Source: Streptomyces luomodiensis (GTDB lineage Bacteria > Actinomycetota > Actinomycetes > Streptomycetales > Streptomycetaceae). From it: 64,000 nt of DNA. Numbering within the stretch: position 1 is the stretch's first letter; every line of letters starts with the position of its first letter. Location: contig NZ_CP117522.1 of NCBI RefSeq assembly GCF_031679605.1, positions 6,076,001 through 6,140,000 on the forward strand, written 5' to 3'. The translations under genes and the position numbers were made by a program. Below, piece by piece: positions 30,635-39,464 of the stretch. The notes under the pieces are model-generated. The model was not told where the DNA came from, ran no database searches, and worked only from the letters and a program-made list of their open reading frames with translations.

Positions 30635-31153
30635 CTACAGCGTCAACGTGGCGAAGGACGCGCCCAACAGCGCCGCGCCCAGCAGGCCCATCGTCCAGCC
30701 CGTGCGGCGCAGGCCGAGGCCGCCCGCGACGATCAGGGAGGCCAGCAGGAGCGAGCCGCCGAAGGGGACCCAGGCGTGGAGAACGCCGGCGGCGCCGGTG
30801 CGGACGGCGTGATCCGTACCCGGCTTGAGGGCCACCGGCACCCGGTCACCCGTCCCGTCCGTCACCGCCTCGTCGATCCGCACCCGGCCATGGGCCTCAC
30901 CGCCCGCGCGGGCCGGGGTGAAGGAACCGGTGCACCAGTCCTCGCCGCAGTCGGAGACCGTGACCGTGCCGCGCTCCAGCCCCTTGGTGAGCATCGTCGG
31001 CTTCGCGTCGCCCCAGGAAGACCACACCCCGGCGACCAGGACCAGCAGCGCGACCAGCGTCATCGCCGCGTTCTTCGCCAGCAACAGAAGCCCGTACGCG
31101 CTCTCGCCCGCCCGCCGCACACGGCTGCGCTTGGTCACACCGGTAAAAGCCAT
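30635..31153 (-). CDS. Conserved membrane protein with exported loop
   Basis: A 172-aa protein with one N-terminal membrane helix (NAAMTLVALLVLVAGVWSSW, about 27-46) and an external domain of about 75 residues holding a cysteine pair (SDCGEDWCTGSF). Two C-terminal helices follow (WVPFGGSLLLASLIVAGGLGL and WTMGLLGAALLGASFATLTL). The external part contains RVRIDEAVTDGTGDRVPVAL. No enzyme motif is seen and I do not recognise the family. ATG 31153 has AAGGA eight bases upstream; an in-frame ATG six codons earlier is possible. It lies downstream of pth on the same strand. Confidence 0.75.
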   Translation of the reverse strand: MAFTGVTKRSRVRRAGESAYGLLLLAKNAAMTLVALLVLVAGVWSSWGDAKPTMLTKGLERGTVTVSDCGEDWCTGSFTPARAGGEAHGRVRIDEAVTDGTGDRVPVALKPGTDHAVRTGAAGVLHAWVPFGGSLLLASLIVAGGLGLRRTGWTMGLLGAALLGASFATLTL

Positions 31154-31222
31154 GGCGGCGATCCTTGCCATCCCCCGGCTCCCGGTCAACCGTTCGGCGA
31201 ATAAACGGGCGAACGACGTTTT

Positions 31223-31813
31223 TCAGGAGTTGTAGGTCCCCTGCGCGCGCTCCAGCCCCTCCACGATGAGCGTCTCCACCGCGTCCGCCGCACGGTCCAC
31301 GAAATAGTCCAACTCCTTGCGCTCCGCAGCGGAGAAGTCCTTCAACACGAACGCCGCGACATCCATCCGGCCCGGCGGCCGACCGATACCGAAACGCACC
31401 CGGCAGTAATCCGCCCCCAGCGATTTGGTGATCGACTTCAGCCCGTTGTGGCCATTGTCACCCCCGCCGACCTTCAACCGCAGCGCGCCGTAATCGATGT
31501 CCAATTCGTCATGGACGGCCACCACATGACCCACCGGCACCTTGTAGAAGTCCCGCAGCGCGGTGACCGGACCACCCGACAGGTTCATGAACGACATCGG
31601 CTTGGCCACGACCACCCGGCGGCTCGCCAACCCCGGCGGACCCACCCGGCCCTCGACGACCTGGGCCCGCGCCTTGTGCGCCTTGAAACGAGCACCCATG
31701 CGCTCGGCCAGCAGATCGGCCACCATGAAGCCGACGTTATGGCGGTTGCCCGCGTACTCGCCTCCGGGGTTGCCGAGGCCCACCACAAGCCAGGGGCCCG
31801 TGTCGTCCGTCAT
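31223..31813 (-). CDS. pth: Peptidyl-tRNA hydrolase
   Basis: Releases tRNA from prematurely dropped peptidyl-tRNA. The 196-aa product shows [21 protein letters not shown] (catalytic His in RHNVGF and Asn in GNPG), [39 protein letters not shown] and [23 protein letters not shown] 31813 has AAGGAGAG upstream. It follows rplY with a hairpin between them, the conserved rplY-pth order of actinobacteria. Confidence 0.96.
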   Translation of the reverse strand: MTDDTGPWLVVGLGNPGGEYAGNRHNVGFMVADLLAERMGARFKAHKARAQVVEGRVGPPGLASRRVVVAKPMSFMNLSGGPVTALRDFYKVPVGHVVAVHDELDIDYGALRLKVGGGDNGHNGLKSITKSLGADYCRVRFGIGRPPGRMDVAAFVLKDFSAAERKELDYFVDRAADAVETLIVEGLERAQGTYNS

Positions 31814-31834
31814 CTGGAAGTCTCTCCTTGAGGA

Positions 31835-31874
31835 CGGCCGCCGCCCCGCACCCCAAGGGGCGGGACGGCGGCCG
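31835..31874 (-). terminator. Hairpin between rplY and pth
   Basis: Fourteen-base arms (31835-31848 and 31861-31874, one mismatch) with an inner CCCC/GGGG stem form a strong structure 27 bp after rplY and 21 bp before the pth start. It may partly terminate the prs-rplY transcript or set the ratio of rplY to pth. Confidence 0.7.
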
Positions 31875-31901
31875 GAGAAGCGGAAAGGGAGCAGCCGCAG
31901 A

Positions 31902-32498
31902 TTACGCCTCGGCGCCCTCGGCCTCACCCTCGGCGCCCTCGGCCGGGGCCTCGGCCTGGGCGGCGACCACCTGCAGCACGGCCACGTCCTCCTCGACGGC
32001 CAGCGAGGTACCGGCCGGGAGGGTGATGTCCTTGGCGTGGATGGTGGCACCCGCGTCCAGGCCCGCGATGGAGACGGTGACCGACTCCGGGATGTGGGTC
32101 GCCTCGGTCTCGACCGGCAGGGCGTTCAGCAGGTGCTCGAGCAGGTTGCCGCCCGGCGCCAGGTCGCCCTCGGTGAGGACCGGCACCTCGACGGTGACCT
32201 TCTCGCCCTTCTTCACCAGCAGCAGGTCGATGTGCTCCAGCACACCGATCTTGATCGGGTGACGCTGCACCGCCTTCGGGATGACCAGCTCGTCCTTGCC
32301 GCCCTCGACATCCAGACGGATCAGCACGTTCGGGGTCTTCAGCGCCATCAGCAGGTCATGCGCCGGAAGCGTGACGTGCAGCGGCTCCACGCCGTGGCCG
32401 TAGACCACGCCGGGAACACGGTCGGCCGCACGGGCACGACGGGCCGCACCCTTGCCGAACTCGGTACGGGGCTGAGCGGGAATCTTGACCTCGGCCAC
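31902..32498 (-). CDS. rplY: 50S ribosomal protein L25 (Ctc form)
   Basis: Binds 5S rRNA in the large subunit; the long Ctc/TL5 form is also a general stress protein. The 198-aa product has the N-terminal L25 domain ([48 protein letters not shown]) and the C-terminal Ctc beta domain ([27 protein letters not shown]). An acidic tail ends it ([12 protein letters not shown]). GTG 32498 has GAGGAG upstream. It lies between prs and pth on the same strand. Confidence 0.96.
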   Translation of the reverse strand: MAEVKIPAQPRTEFGKGAARRARAADRVPGVVYGHGVEPLHVTLPAHDLLMALKTPNVLIRLDVEGGKDELVIPKAVQRHPIKIGVLEHIDLLLVKKGEKVTVEVPVLTEGDLAPGGNLLEHLLNALPVETEATHIPESVTVSIAGLDAGATIHAKDITLPAGTSLAVEEDVAVLQVVAAQAEAPAEGAEGEAEGAEA

Positions 32499-32639
32499 GG
32501 GGCACTCCTCGTAGATCGTTCACGGTGTGTGGGCGTCACCCGGCCCACGACAGACCTGCTACGAAGAGCGCGTCGATAACGGACAGCCGCGGATCAAAGC
32601 GGCCTCCCTCGCCGAGCAACCCCACAATTCTACCAACGG

Positions 32640-32671
32640 CTGAGGCCACCCCCTCACGGGAGTGGCCTCAG
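32640..32671 (-). terminator. Hairpin between prs and rplY
   Basis: A perfect 10-bp stem (CTGAGGCCAC with GTGGCCTCAG) and a 12-base loop lie 35 bp downstream of prs. No T tract follows on the minus strand, so termination may be weak. Confidence 0.65.
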
Positions 32672-32705
32672 AACAGTCCGCAGGACGTGAAAGACGTTAA
32701 GCCGC

Positions 32706-33683
32706 TCACGCGTGCTCCTCGAACAGGCTGGTCACCGAGCCGTCCTCGAAGACCTCCTGCACCGCACGCGCGATCGTCGGGGCCATCGACAGCACCGTCA
32801 CCTTGTCCAACTCCACCTCACTCGGAGTCGGCAGAGTGTTGGTGAACACGAACTCACTGACCTTGGAATTCTTCAGCCGGTCCGCCGCAGGACCCGACAG
32901 CACACCATGGGTGGCCGTCACGATCACGTCCTCGGCACCGTTCGCGAACAGCGCGTCCGCCGCCGCACAGATCGTGCCACCCGTGTCGATCATGTCGTCG
33001 ACCAGCACACACACCCGGCCCCGCACATCACCGACCACCTCATGGACCGTGACCTGATTGGCCACATCCGGGTCCCGCCGCTTGTGCACGATCGCCAGCG
33101 GCGCACCCAGCCGGTCACACCAGCGGTCCGCGACCCGCACCCGGCCGGCATCCGGCGACACCACGGTGAGCTTCGACCTGTCGACCTTGGCACCCACATA
33201 GTCCGCCAGCACCGGCAGCGCGAAAAGGTGATCCACCGGACCGTCGAAAAAGCCCTGAATCTGGTCGGTGTGCAGATCAACCGTGAGAATCCGGTCGGCA
33301 CCCGCCGTCTTGAGCATATCGGCGATCAGCCGGGCCGAGATGGGCTCACGGCCACGGTGCTTCTTGTCCTGCCGGGCATAGCCGTAGAACGGCACGATCA
33401 CCGTGATCGAACGCGCGGAAGCCCGCTTCAGCGCATCGATCATGATCAGCTGCTCCATGATCCACTTATTGATCGGAGCCGTGTGGCTCTGGATCAAAAA
33501 GCAGTCGGCACCGCGCGCGGACTCCTGGAAACGGACGTAGATCTCACCGTTCGCGAAGTCGAATGCCTTGGTCGGGACCAAGCTGACGCCCAGCTCATGG
33601 GCGACCTCCTCGGCCAGCTCGGGGTGGGCGCGGCCGGAGAAGAGCATCAACTTCTTCTCGCCGGTCGTCTTGATCCCGGTCAC
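32706..33683 (-). CDS. prs: Ribose-phosphate diphosphokinase (PRPP synthetase)
   Basis: Makes PRPP from ribose 5-phosphate and ATP for nucleotide, His and Trp synthesis. The 325-aa product shows LMLFSGRAHPELAEEVA, GEIYVRFQESARG, the ATP loop YGYARQDKKHRGREPISA, DLHTDQIQGFFDGPVDHL, the catalytic flexible loop AIVHKRRDPD, and the PRPP-binding CVLVDDMIDTGGTICAA. GTG 33683 has AAGGAG seven bases upstream. It lies 71 bp downstream of glmU, a conserved glmU-prs pair. Confidence 0.97.
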   Translation of the reverse strand: MTGIKTTGEKKLMLFSGRAHPELAEEVAHELGVSLVPTKAFDFANGEIYVRFQESARGADCFLIQSHTAPINKWIMEQLIMIDALKRASARSITVIVPFYGYARQDKKHRGREPISARLIADMLKTAGADRILTVDLHTDQIQGFFDGPVDHLFALPVLADYVGAKVDRSKLTVVSPDAGRVRVADRWCDRLGAPLAIVHKRRDPDVANQVTVHEVVGDVRGRVCVLVDDMIDTGGTICAAADALFANGAEDVIVTATHGVLSGPAADRLKNSKVSEFVFTNTLPTPSEVELDKVTVLSMAPTIARAVQEVFEDGSVTSLFEEHA

Positions 33684-33754
33684 AACAAGTCTCCTTGGAT
33701 GTCACTTTGGTGCACTTCTCACCGTACGCCCCGCACGGCGCACCCGTGCACATG

Positions 33755-35212
33755 TCACTGCTGGCCGTCGTCCTCCCGACGAGCGGCCTCGGCGGCCTGC
33801 GCCGCGGCGCTTCCGGGGCGCTTGCGGGCGACCCAGCCCTCGATGTTCCGCTGCTGCCCACGTGCGACAGCCAGCGAGCCCGGGGGCACATCCTTGGTGA
33901 TGACCGATCCAGCGGCGGTGTAAGCACCGTCCCCGATCGTGACGGGAGCCACAAGCATATTGTCGGCCCCGGTCCGGCAATGGCTGCCGATGGTGGTGTG
34001 GTGCTTGTTCACGCCGTCGTAGTTCACGAAGACACTCGCGGCGCCGATATTGGTGTACTCACCGATCGTCGCGTCGCCCACATACGACAGATGCGGCACC
34101 TTGGTGCCCTCACCGATCGTGGCGTTCTTCATCTCCACATACGTCCCCGCCTTGGCCTTCGCCCCCAGCCGGGTCCCGGGACGCAGATACGCGTACGGCC
34201 CCACATTCGCCCCCGCGCCGATCTCCGCACCCTCCGCGACGGTGAACGCGGCAACCGCGCCCCGGCCGACCGTGGTGTCGGTGAGCCGCGAATGCGGCCC
34301 CACCTCGGCGTCCGCGGCGACATGGGTCGCCCCCAGCAACTGGGTACCGGGGTGGACCAGCGCGTCCGGCTCAAAGGTGACCGTCACATCGACCCAGGTC
34401 GTGGCCGGATCCACCACGGTCACCCCGCTGAGCATCGCCCGCTCCAGCAGCCGGTCGTTCAGCAGCCGACGAGCCTCCGCCAGCTGCACCCGGTTGTTGA
34501 TCCCGACGATCTCACGGTGATCGGCCGCCACGGAGGCGCCCACCCGGTGCCCGGCCTCGCGCAGAATGCCGAGCACATCGGTGAGGTACTCCTCACCCTG
34601 GCTGTTGTCGGTCCGCACCTTGCCGAGCGCGTCGGTGAGCAGCTGGGCGTCGAAGGCGAAGACCCCGGAGTTGATCTCACGGATCGCACGCTGCGCGTCG
34701 GTCGCGTCCTTGTGCTCCACGATCGCGGTGACCGCACCGGTCGCGCCGTCCCGCACGATCCGGCCGTAACCAGTGGCATCGGGCACCTCGGCGGTCAGCA
34801 CCGTCACGGCGTTCCCGTCGCCGGAGTGCACCGCGGCGAGCTGCTGGAGGGTCTCGCCGGTCAGCAACGGCGTGTCGCCACAGACGACGATCACGGTGCC
34901 GTCCAGGGCGACCCCGCTCCCGGACAGCTCCTCCAGCCCCATCCGGACGGCGTGCCCGGTGCCGTTCTGCTCATGCTGGACGGCGGTGCGCACCTCGGCG
35001 TCGATCTCGGCCAGATGTGCGGAGACCTGCTCCCGGGCGTGGCCGACCACGACCACGAGATGCTCGGGCGAAAGCTCACGGGAGGCGGCGACGACATGCC
35101 CGACGAGGGAGCGGCCGCAGAGGGCGTGCAGAACCTTCGGGGTTGCCGATTTCATGCGGGTGCCCTCACCCGCTGCGAGGACGACGACGGCTGCCGGGCG
35201 GTTGGCGCTCAC
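33755..35212 (-). CDS. glmU: Bifunctional GlcNAc-1-P uridyltransferase / GlcN-1-P acetyltransferase
   Basis: Makes UDP-GlcNAc, the precursor of peptidoglycan and of chitin-like sugars. The N-terminal uridyltransferase (about 1-240) has [35 protein letters not shown] and [10 protein letters not shown]. The C-terminal left-handed beta-helix (about 260-470) has hexapeptide repeats with [51 protein letters not shown] and [12 protein letters not shown] polar tail follows. GTG 35212 follows GAAGGG at a suitable spacing. 485 aa is normal for actinobacteria. Confidence 0.97.
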   Translation of the reverse strand: MSANRPAAVVVLAAGEGTRMKSATPKVLHALCGRSLVGHVVAASRELSPEHLVVVVGHAREQVSAHLAEIDAEVRTAVQHEQNGTGHAVRMGLEELSGSGVALDGTVIVVCGDTPLLTGETLQQLAAVHSGDGNAVTVLTAEVPDATGYGRIVRDGATGAVTAIVEHKDATDAQRAIREINSGVFAFDAQLLTDALGKVRTDNSQGEEYLTDVLGILREAGHRVGASVAADHREIVGINNRVQLAEARRLLNDRLLERAMLSGVTVVDPATTWVDVTVTFEPDALVHPGTQLLGATHVAADAEVGPHSRLTDTTVGRGAVAAFTVAEGAEIGAGANVGPYAYLRPGTRLGAKAKAGTYVEMKNATIGEGTKVPHLSYVGDATIGEYTNIGAASVFVNYDGVNKHHTTIGSHCRTGADNMLVAPVTIGDGAYTAAGSVITKDVPPGSLAVARGQQRNIEGWVARKRPGSAAAQAAEAARREDDGQQ

Positions 35213-35319
35213 GGGTGTGCCCTTCGGCTTCGGGGGTGGACACCCGCAGGATACCGAGAGGTTTCCGGGCGGAAAGGAAGGAGGGTCCCGAGCCGGACGG
35301 TCAGGACCCGAACTTAGAG

Positions 35320-35391
35320 CTCCCCTGCCAGGACTCGAACCTGGAACAAAGCATTCAAAGTGCCACGTGTTGCCCATTACACCACAGGGGA
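35320..35391 (-). tRNA. tRNA-Gln, anticodon UUG
   Basis: Reading the minus strand, a 72-base cloverleaf can be drawn: acceptor TCCCCTG/CAGGGGA, D stem GTGT/ACAC, anticodon loop CTTTGAA (anticodon TTG at its centre), 4-base variable region, T stem CCAGG/CCTGG with TTCGAGT loop, and discriminator G. The outermost anticodon-stem pair is T-T and one pair is G-T, so that arm is weak. CCA is not encoded. It follows glmU on the opposite side and starts 29 bp after the stop of the neighbouring helix-turn-helix gene. Confidence 0.9.
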
Positions 35392-35420
35392 TGGCAAAAG
35401 GTGCCAAATCGGACAACCTG

Positions 35421-36314
35421 CTAGATCGTCGACCTGGCCCCCACCACTATGCCGTACCACCAGCCTTCAATGCGACGGTATAGGTCGGCCCCTTTGAGGA
35501 CGCGGACCACGAAGCACCCCCGGTAGTGCTCGCCGACGTTCTTCCGGACGGTCTTGGGGTTGTGCTTCTTCAGGGTGGTTTTCTCAAGGGTGTCGACGTC
35601 CACCCCGACCAGGTCCGCCCAATACTGTTCCGCGTCGGCTACCTGGGCGGATTCGTGGATCATTACGCGATAGCGGATGCGGTCCGGCTCGACCCCGAGC
35701 AGGCTGAGCCATGCGAGATAGGTCTGGATCATGCCGGGGTCACTGTTGATGAAGACGACCGCTTCGCTGTGGCGGTGCGGCTTGCTCTTCGATCCCTCGG
35801 ACCAGTACAGCCCCACCCCCACCAGGAAGAGTTCCCGGTCCGTCATCGCGCCGATCTCCCGCGCTGCCGCGAACTTCGTCTGCTGCCGCTCGATCTCCCG
35901 CCGCCGCAGCGTCGCCTCCCACCTCCGCTTCGCGATCGCCGACGCCTCCTCGCGGGTGCGGGGTGGCCGGTCCGGTTTCGGTAGGTCGCGGACCCAGAGG
36001 GAGATGGAGCTCTTGGAGCAGCCCAGTTCCAGTTGGATCCTGTCGTAGGTCATGCCTTGCAGCCGCATTTCGCGCGCCCTGGACCGCAGGTCGTCCTTGG
36101 CGTTGGGGCGCTTGGTCCAGTCGGGTGGTGGTTCGCCTTCCAGGAGGCGGTTCAGGAGGTCGTTGTTGCTCACCTTCAGCCGGTCGCGGATCTGTCTGCG
36201 GCTCAGCCCCTCCCTCCGTAACGCGATCGCCCGTGCTCTCAGCTCTTCGAAGGTGGCCGACCCGTCGAACAGGCCGCCCATGCTGTCGCCGTCGCGGCGC
36301 CGTGGTTCGCTCAT
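35421..36314 (-). CDS. Helix-turn-helix / LAGLIDADG-like protein beside tRNA-Gln
   Basis: A 297-aa protein with two N-terminal helix-turn-helix motifs ([20 protein letters not shown] and [20 protein letters not shown]) and a basic helical linker. The C-terminal half contains [52 protein letters not shown] and [12 protein letters not shown]. The [13 protein letters not shown] block resembles one LAGLIDADG helix, so the fold may be that of a homing endonuclease or of WhiA-type regulators; catalysis is not established. ATG 36314 is used; the longer open frame upstream is a shadow of the kinase gene. It sits directly upstream of the tRNA on the same strand and may read into it. Confidence 0.7.
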   Translation of the reverse strand: MSEPRRRDGDSMGGLFDGSATFEELRARAIALRREGLSRRQIRDRLKVSNNDLLNRLLEGEPPPDWTKRPNAKDDLRSRAREMRLQGMTYDRIQLELGCSKSSISLWVRDLPKPDRPPRTREEASAIAKRRWEATLRRREIERQQTKFAAAREIGAMTDRELFLVGVGLYWSEGSKSKPHRHSEAVVFINSDPGMIQTYLAWLSLLGVEPDRIRYRVMIHESAQVADAEQYWADLVGVDVDTLEKTTLKKHNPKTVRKNVGEHYRGCFVVRVLKGADLYRRIEGWWYGIVVGARSTI

Positions 36315-36470
36315 GACCACAGGGTGGTTCGCCGTCCGGACACGTCGGGTCGAAAACGTGGGCGATTCATTCGTTCGAGTTAAATGGGTGGCTTTGCCTG
36401 GTGTTCGAGTCCCTTGTGCGCCGTCGTGTCCCCAGGAAATGCGCTGGCGCCCGGCCGTAGGCTGGGCGCC

Positions 36471-38096
36471 ATGAGTTCGTCGGGGGAAGAGGCGGCGGGC
36501 GCGCGTGGCGCGCCTGTGGGGCCGTTGTGGTGGGGGCGTCGGCGGAGCCTGGGGCTGGATGTCCTGCTCGCCGTGGCGTCGGCGGCGGAGTGTGCGGCGG
36601 AGGGTGTTGGATTCGCCCATGATGCCGGGATTCCGGTCGTCGTCGGGGTGCTGATCGGGCTGGTCGTCGGGGCCACGCTGGTGTTGCGGCGGCGCTGGCC
36701 GATCGCCGTCGTGCTGGTGTCGATCGCGGTCACGCCGGCCGAGATGGGTGTGCTGCTGGCCGTCGTGGGGCTCTACACGCTCGCTTCGTCCGAGGTGCCG
36801 CGCCGGATCACGGCGGTGCTGGCCGGGATGGCGGGGGTGGGGAATTTCCTCGTCACGATCATCGGCTTCCGGCGGGGTGCTGAGAGCAGTGGGCTGGGGA
36901 CCTCCGTGTGGGAGGCCCCGATGTTCGCCATGCTGCTCACTTTGGGGCTGACCGGCCCGCCCGTGCTGCTGGGGCTGTATGTCCGGGCGCGGCGGCGGCT
37001 GGTGGAGAGTCTGCGGGAGCGGGCGGACGGTCTGGAGCGTGAGCTGTCGTTGCTCGCGGAGCGGGCGGAGGAGCGGGCGGAGTGGGCGCGTAACGAGGAG
37101 CGGACCCGGATCGCGCGGGAGATGCATGACGTGGTGGCGCACCGGGTGAGTCTGATGGTGGTGCACGCGGCGGCGTTGCAGGCGGTGGCGCTCAAGGATC
37201 CGGAGAAGGCGTCGAAGAACGCGGCGCTGGTGGGGGATATGGGGCGGCAGGCGTTGACGGAGTTGCGGCAGATGCTGGGGGTGTTGCGGTCGGAGGACGG
37301 TCTGCGGGCGCCGGCCGCGGGGGGTGGTGCGGCCGCTGTCGCTTCCGGGGCCTCGGCTGTGTCCCCGGCCGGGCCGTCGGCCGGGGGTTCGGGGGCCGGG
37401 GGTTCGGGGTCAGGGGGCTCGGGGTCCGAGGGTTCGGGGGCCGGTGTCGCCGGGTCTTCCGCCGAGGAGAAGCCGCTGGCGTCGGTGGCGGCGGCCGCCG
37501 CGGAGGCCGCGGCGGTGGCTGGGGCGGCCGCGTGGGGTGCGGAGGTGCTCGGGGGGCCGCGGCTGGCGGAGCTGGAGGCGTTGGTGGGGCAGTCCCGGGC
37601 GGCCGGGATGGCCGTGGAGCTGTCGGTGGAGGGTGAGGTGCGGCGGTATGCGGCTTCGGTGGAGCAGACCGCCTACCGGGTGGTCCAGGAGGCGTTGACC
37701 AATGTGCACAAGCACGCTCCGGGCGCGAGTGCGCGGGTGCGGGTGGCGCACCGTGTGGCCGAGGTCGCGGTTCTGGTGGAGAACGGTCCGTCGGAGCGTG
37801 GTGCGGCGGACGCGGGGCTGCCCAGTGGGGGGAATGGGCTGGTCGGGATGCGGGAGCGGGTTTCGACGCTGGGCGGGGGCTTTGTGTCGGGGGCCACGGA
37901 GGCGGGTGGCTTCCGCGTCTCGGCGGTCATCCCGGATCGTACGGAGGGCGCGGAGCGTACGGATCGTACGGAGGGCGCGGACCGTGCGGAGGGCGTGGAT
38001 CGCGTGGGGCGTACGGGCCCGGCGGCAGAGCGCTCGGCGGACCGCGCCGCGGCCGAGGGCCGCGGCGGGGATGTGGAGCGGGCGAAGAGCGCCTAG
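36471..38096 (+). CDS. Orphan two-component sensor histidine kinase (HisKA_3 type)
   Basis: A 541-aa NarL-family sensor kinase. Four or five N-terminal membrane helices (about 27-175, such as GIPVVVGVLIGLVVGATLVL) lead to a coiled coil and the HisKA_3 dimerisation helix EERTRIAREMHDVVAHRVSL with phospho-acceptor His 219. A Gly/Ser/Ala-rich insertion of about 75 residues (GGSGAGGSGSGGSGSEGSG) separates this from the HATPase domain (VVQEALTNVHKHAPGA, NGLVGMRERVSTLGG). The tail repeats RTEGAERTDRTEGADR-like units. No response regulator gene is adjacent, so its partner lies elsewhere. ATG 36471 is chosen where homology begins. Confidence 0.88.
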   Translation: MSSSGEEAAGARGAPVGPLWWGRRRSLGLDVLLAVASAAECAAEGVGFAHDAGIPVVVGVLIGLVVGATLVLRRRWPIAVVLVSIAVTPAEMGVLLAVVGLYTLASSEVPRRITAVLAGMAGVGNFLVTIIGFRRGAESSGLGTSVWEAPMFAMLLTLGLTGPPVLLGLYVRARRRLVESLRERADGLERELSLLAERAEERAEWARNEERTRIAREMHDVVAHRVSLMVVHAAALQAVALKDPEKASKNAALVGDMGRQALTELRQMLGVLRSEDGLRAPAAGGGAAAVASGASAVSPAGPSAGGSGAGGSGSGGSGSEGSGAGVAGSSAEEKPLASVAAAAAEAAAVAGAAAWGAEVLGGPRLAELEALVGQSRAAGMAVELSVEGEVRRYAASVEQTAYRVVQEALTNVHKHAPGASARVRVAHRVAEVAVLVENGPSERGAADAGLPSGGNGLVGMRERVSTLGGGFVSGATEAGGFRVSAVIPDRTEGAERTDRTEGADRAEGVDRVGRTGPAAERSADRAAAEGRGGDVERAKSA

Positions 38097-38132
38097 TGCG
38101 GGTGCGGGTGTGGGCGCCGGTGCCCGGTCGGC

Positions 38133-38750
38133 TCAGGCGCGGGTCAGTCTGGCCGGGAGGGCGCCGGTGACGAGGGTGTTGAGGGCGGCGTCCAGGTTGG
38201 GACCGAGGTACCAGTCGCCGGTGTGGTCGAGGCTGTAGACGCGTCCTTGCGTGTCGATGGTCAGCAGTGCTTGTCCGTCGGCTTCCTCGCCCAGGGGGCA
38301 GACCTCGGTTTCCAGGGCCCGGCCCAGGTCGCCGAGGGTGCGGGCGCAGTGGAGGCCGTGCAGCGGGTCGATGCGGAAGGGGGTGGGGGCGATTTCGCGG
38401 CCGGCGCCGGGGGGCTGGATGTGCAGTCCGCCGAACTCCGCCCATGCCTCGACCGCCGCCGGGAAGACGGTGTGCCGGTGGCCCGCGGGGGAGGAGTGGG
38501 CGAGGAGGGTGTCGGCCCAGGTCTCGGCGCGTTGTATGTCCCAGCGGCCGGGCTGCCAGCCCGCTTCGCGCAGGGCGGCGTCGACGGCGACGGGGAAGCG
38601 GGTGGAGTCCATGCGGTTGACTGGTGGCCGGGTCGGCCGGGCCGGGTGCGCCTGTGCTGTGTGCGGGGCCCGTGCCGGGTGGGGTGGCTGCGGTGCTTGG
38701 CTCATGTGTGGTGCTTGTGGTGACTGTGGTGCTTGTGGTGACTGGCTCAC
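38133..38750 (-). CDS. SUKH-3 family immunity-type protein
   Basis: A 205-aa protein. Residues 1-45 are a Pro/Gln/Ala/His-rich tail built from SPQAPQ repeats; at DNA level this is an 18-bp tandem duplication near 38710-38745. The rest matches the SUKH-3 pattern: FPVAVDAALREAGWQPGRW, AWAEFGGLHI, DPLHGLHCARTLGDLGRALE, CPLGEEADGQALLTIDTQGR and YLGPNLDAALNTLV. SUKH proteins act as immunity factors against nucleic-acid-degrading toxins. GTG 38750 overlaps the stop of the upstream deaminase-like gene (GTGA), so the two are translationally coupled, which fits a toxin/immunity pair. Confidence 0.8.
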   Translation of the reverse strand: MSQSPQAPQSPQAPHMSQAPQPPHPARAPHTAQAHPARPTRPPVNRMDSTRFPVAVDAALREAGWQPGRWDIQRAETWADTLLAHSSPAGHRHTVFPAAVEAWAEFGGLHIQPPGAGREIAPTPFRIDPLHGLHCARTLGDLGRALETEVCPLGEEADGQALLTIDTQGRVYSLDHTGDWYLGPNLDAALNTLVTGALPARLTRA

Positions 38751-39268
38751 GTGGTCTCACCCACCACCCGTACGCCGAAGTGGGCCAGCAGCGCGGTGCA
38801 GGACAGGCACGGCGGGGCGTAGCTGCCGTGCTGGGGGTCGCCCGCTTCCCGGATCCGGCGGGTGGTGAGCTTGGCCTGTTTGAGGGAGCGGCGGGCCTCA
38901 CTCTGGGTGAGCGGTTTACGGGAGGCGCGCTTGGAGCGGTTGGCCTCGACGTTCGCCAGGTGCCGGGAGAGGAGGATCACCTCGGGGCAGCGTCCGGTGA
39001 ATCGTTCGCGCTGGCCGCTGGCGAGGGCGTCGAGGAAGTCCTGGACCAGTGGGTGGAGCGTGGGTGGCTGGTCGGCCTTGCCTCCGGTGCAGGTCAGCGT
39101 CTCGCCGCGGACGGACAGCGCGGCCGCGACGGCGGGCAGGATACCGTCGCGGCGGTGGCGGAGCGGCGGCGGGCCGGCGTCGGGGTCGACGCTGCTCCAT
39201 CTCAGCCGGGGGTCGCCGGCCGTGAGGGTGGCGCCGCTGCCGCCTCCGTTGCTCTGCGTGATGTGCAT
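38747..39268 (-). CDS. YwqJ-related cytidine-deaminase-fold protein
   Basis: A 173-aa protein with the deaminase zinc-site pattern: a Cys-x-Glu (GRCPEVILLS, C94 and E96) and a PCxxC (APPCLSCTALLAHFGV, C154 and C157), in the order of YwqJ-type nucleic-acid deaminase toxins. The segment between is helical and basic (ANRSKRASRKPLTQSEARRS). There is no signal peptide or long export domain, so if it is a toxin it is used inside the producer or released by another route. ATG 39268 has AGGGAGGGA upstream. The next gene, SUKH-3, is coupled to it. Target nucleic acid is unknown. Confidence 0.75.
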   Translation of the reverse strand: MHITQSNGGGSGATLTAGDPRLRWSSVDPDAGPPPLRHRRDGILPAVAAALSVRGETLTCTGGKADQPPTLHPLVQDFLDALASGQRERFTGRCPEVILLSRHLANVEANRSKRASRKPLTQSEARRSLKQAKLTTRRIREAGDPQHGSYAPPCLSCTALLAHFGVRVVGETT

Positions 39269-39464
39269 GTGGTGGATCCCTCCCTGTGCAATCCCCCGGT
39301 TGCAATGATCAGACTGCCAAATCCTTTGGGCGCTGCGGTAGTCCGGGGCTGAACGACCAGGTGGAACCCGGGGCCGCGGTGGGGGTGGGCGGCCGCCCGG
39401 TTCACCTGGTTGCGTCAGCGCATAGGCTGTGCCCAGTAGCCAGCATCAGCAGGGGGCAACCGCC

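Noticed and set aside
30253..30828. A 191-codon plus-strand open frame after ppc
   Set aside because: Arg/Ala/Pro-rich with no motif, and it overlaps the membrane-protein gene on the other strand.
36371..36430. tRNA-like T-arm (GTTCGAGTCCC) upstream of the kinase gene
   Set aside because: The arms flanking the loop do not pair and no acceptor or anticodon stem can be drawn. At best it is a tRNA 3'-end scrap or attachment remnant; too weak to annotate.
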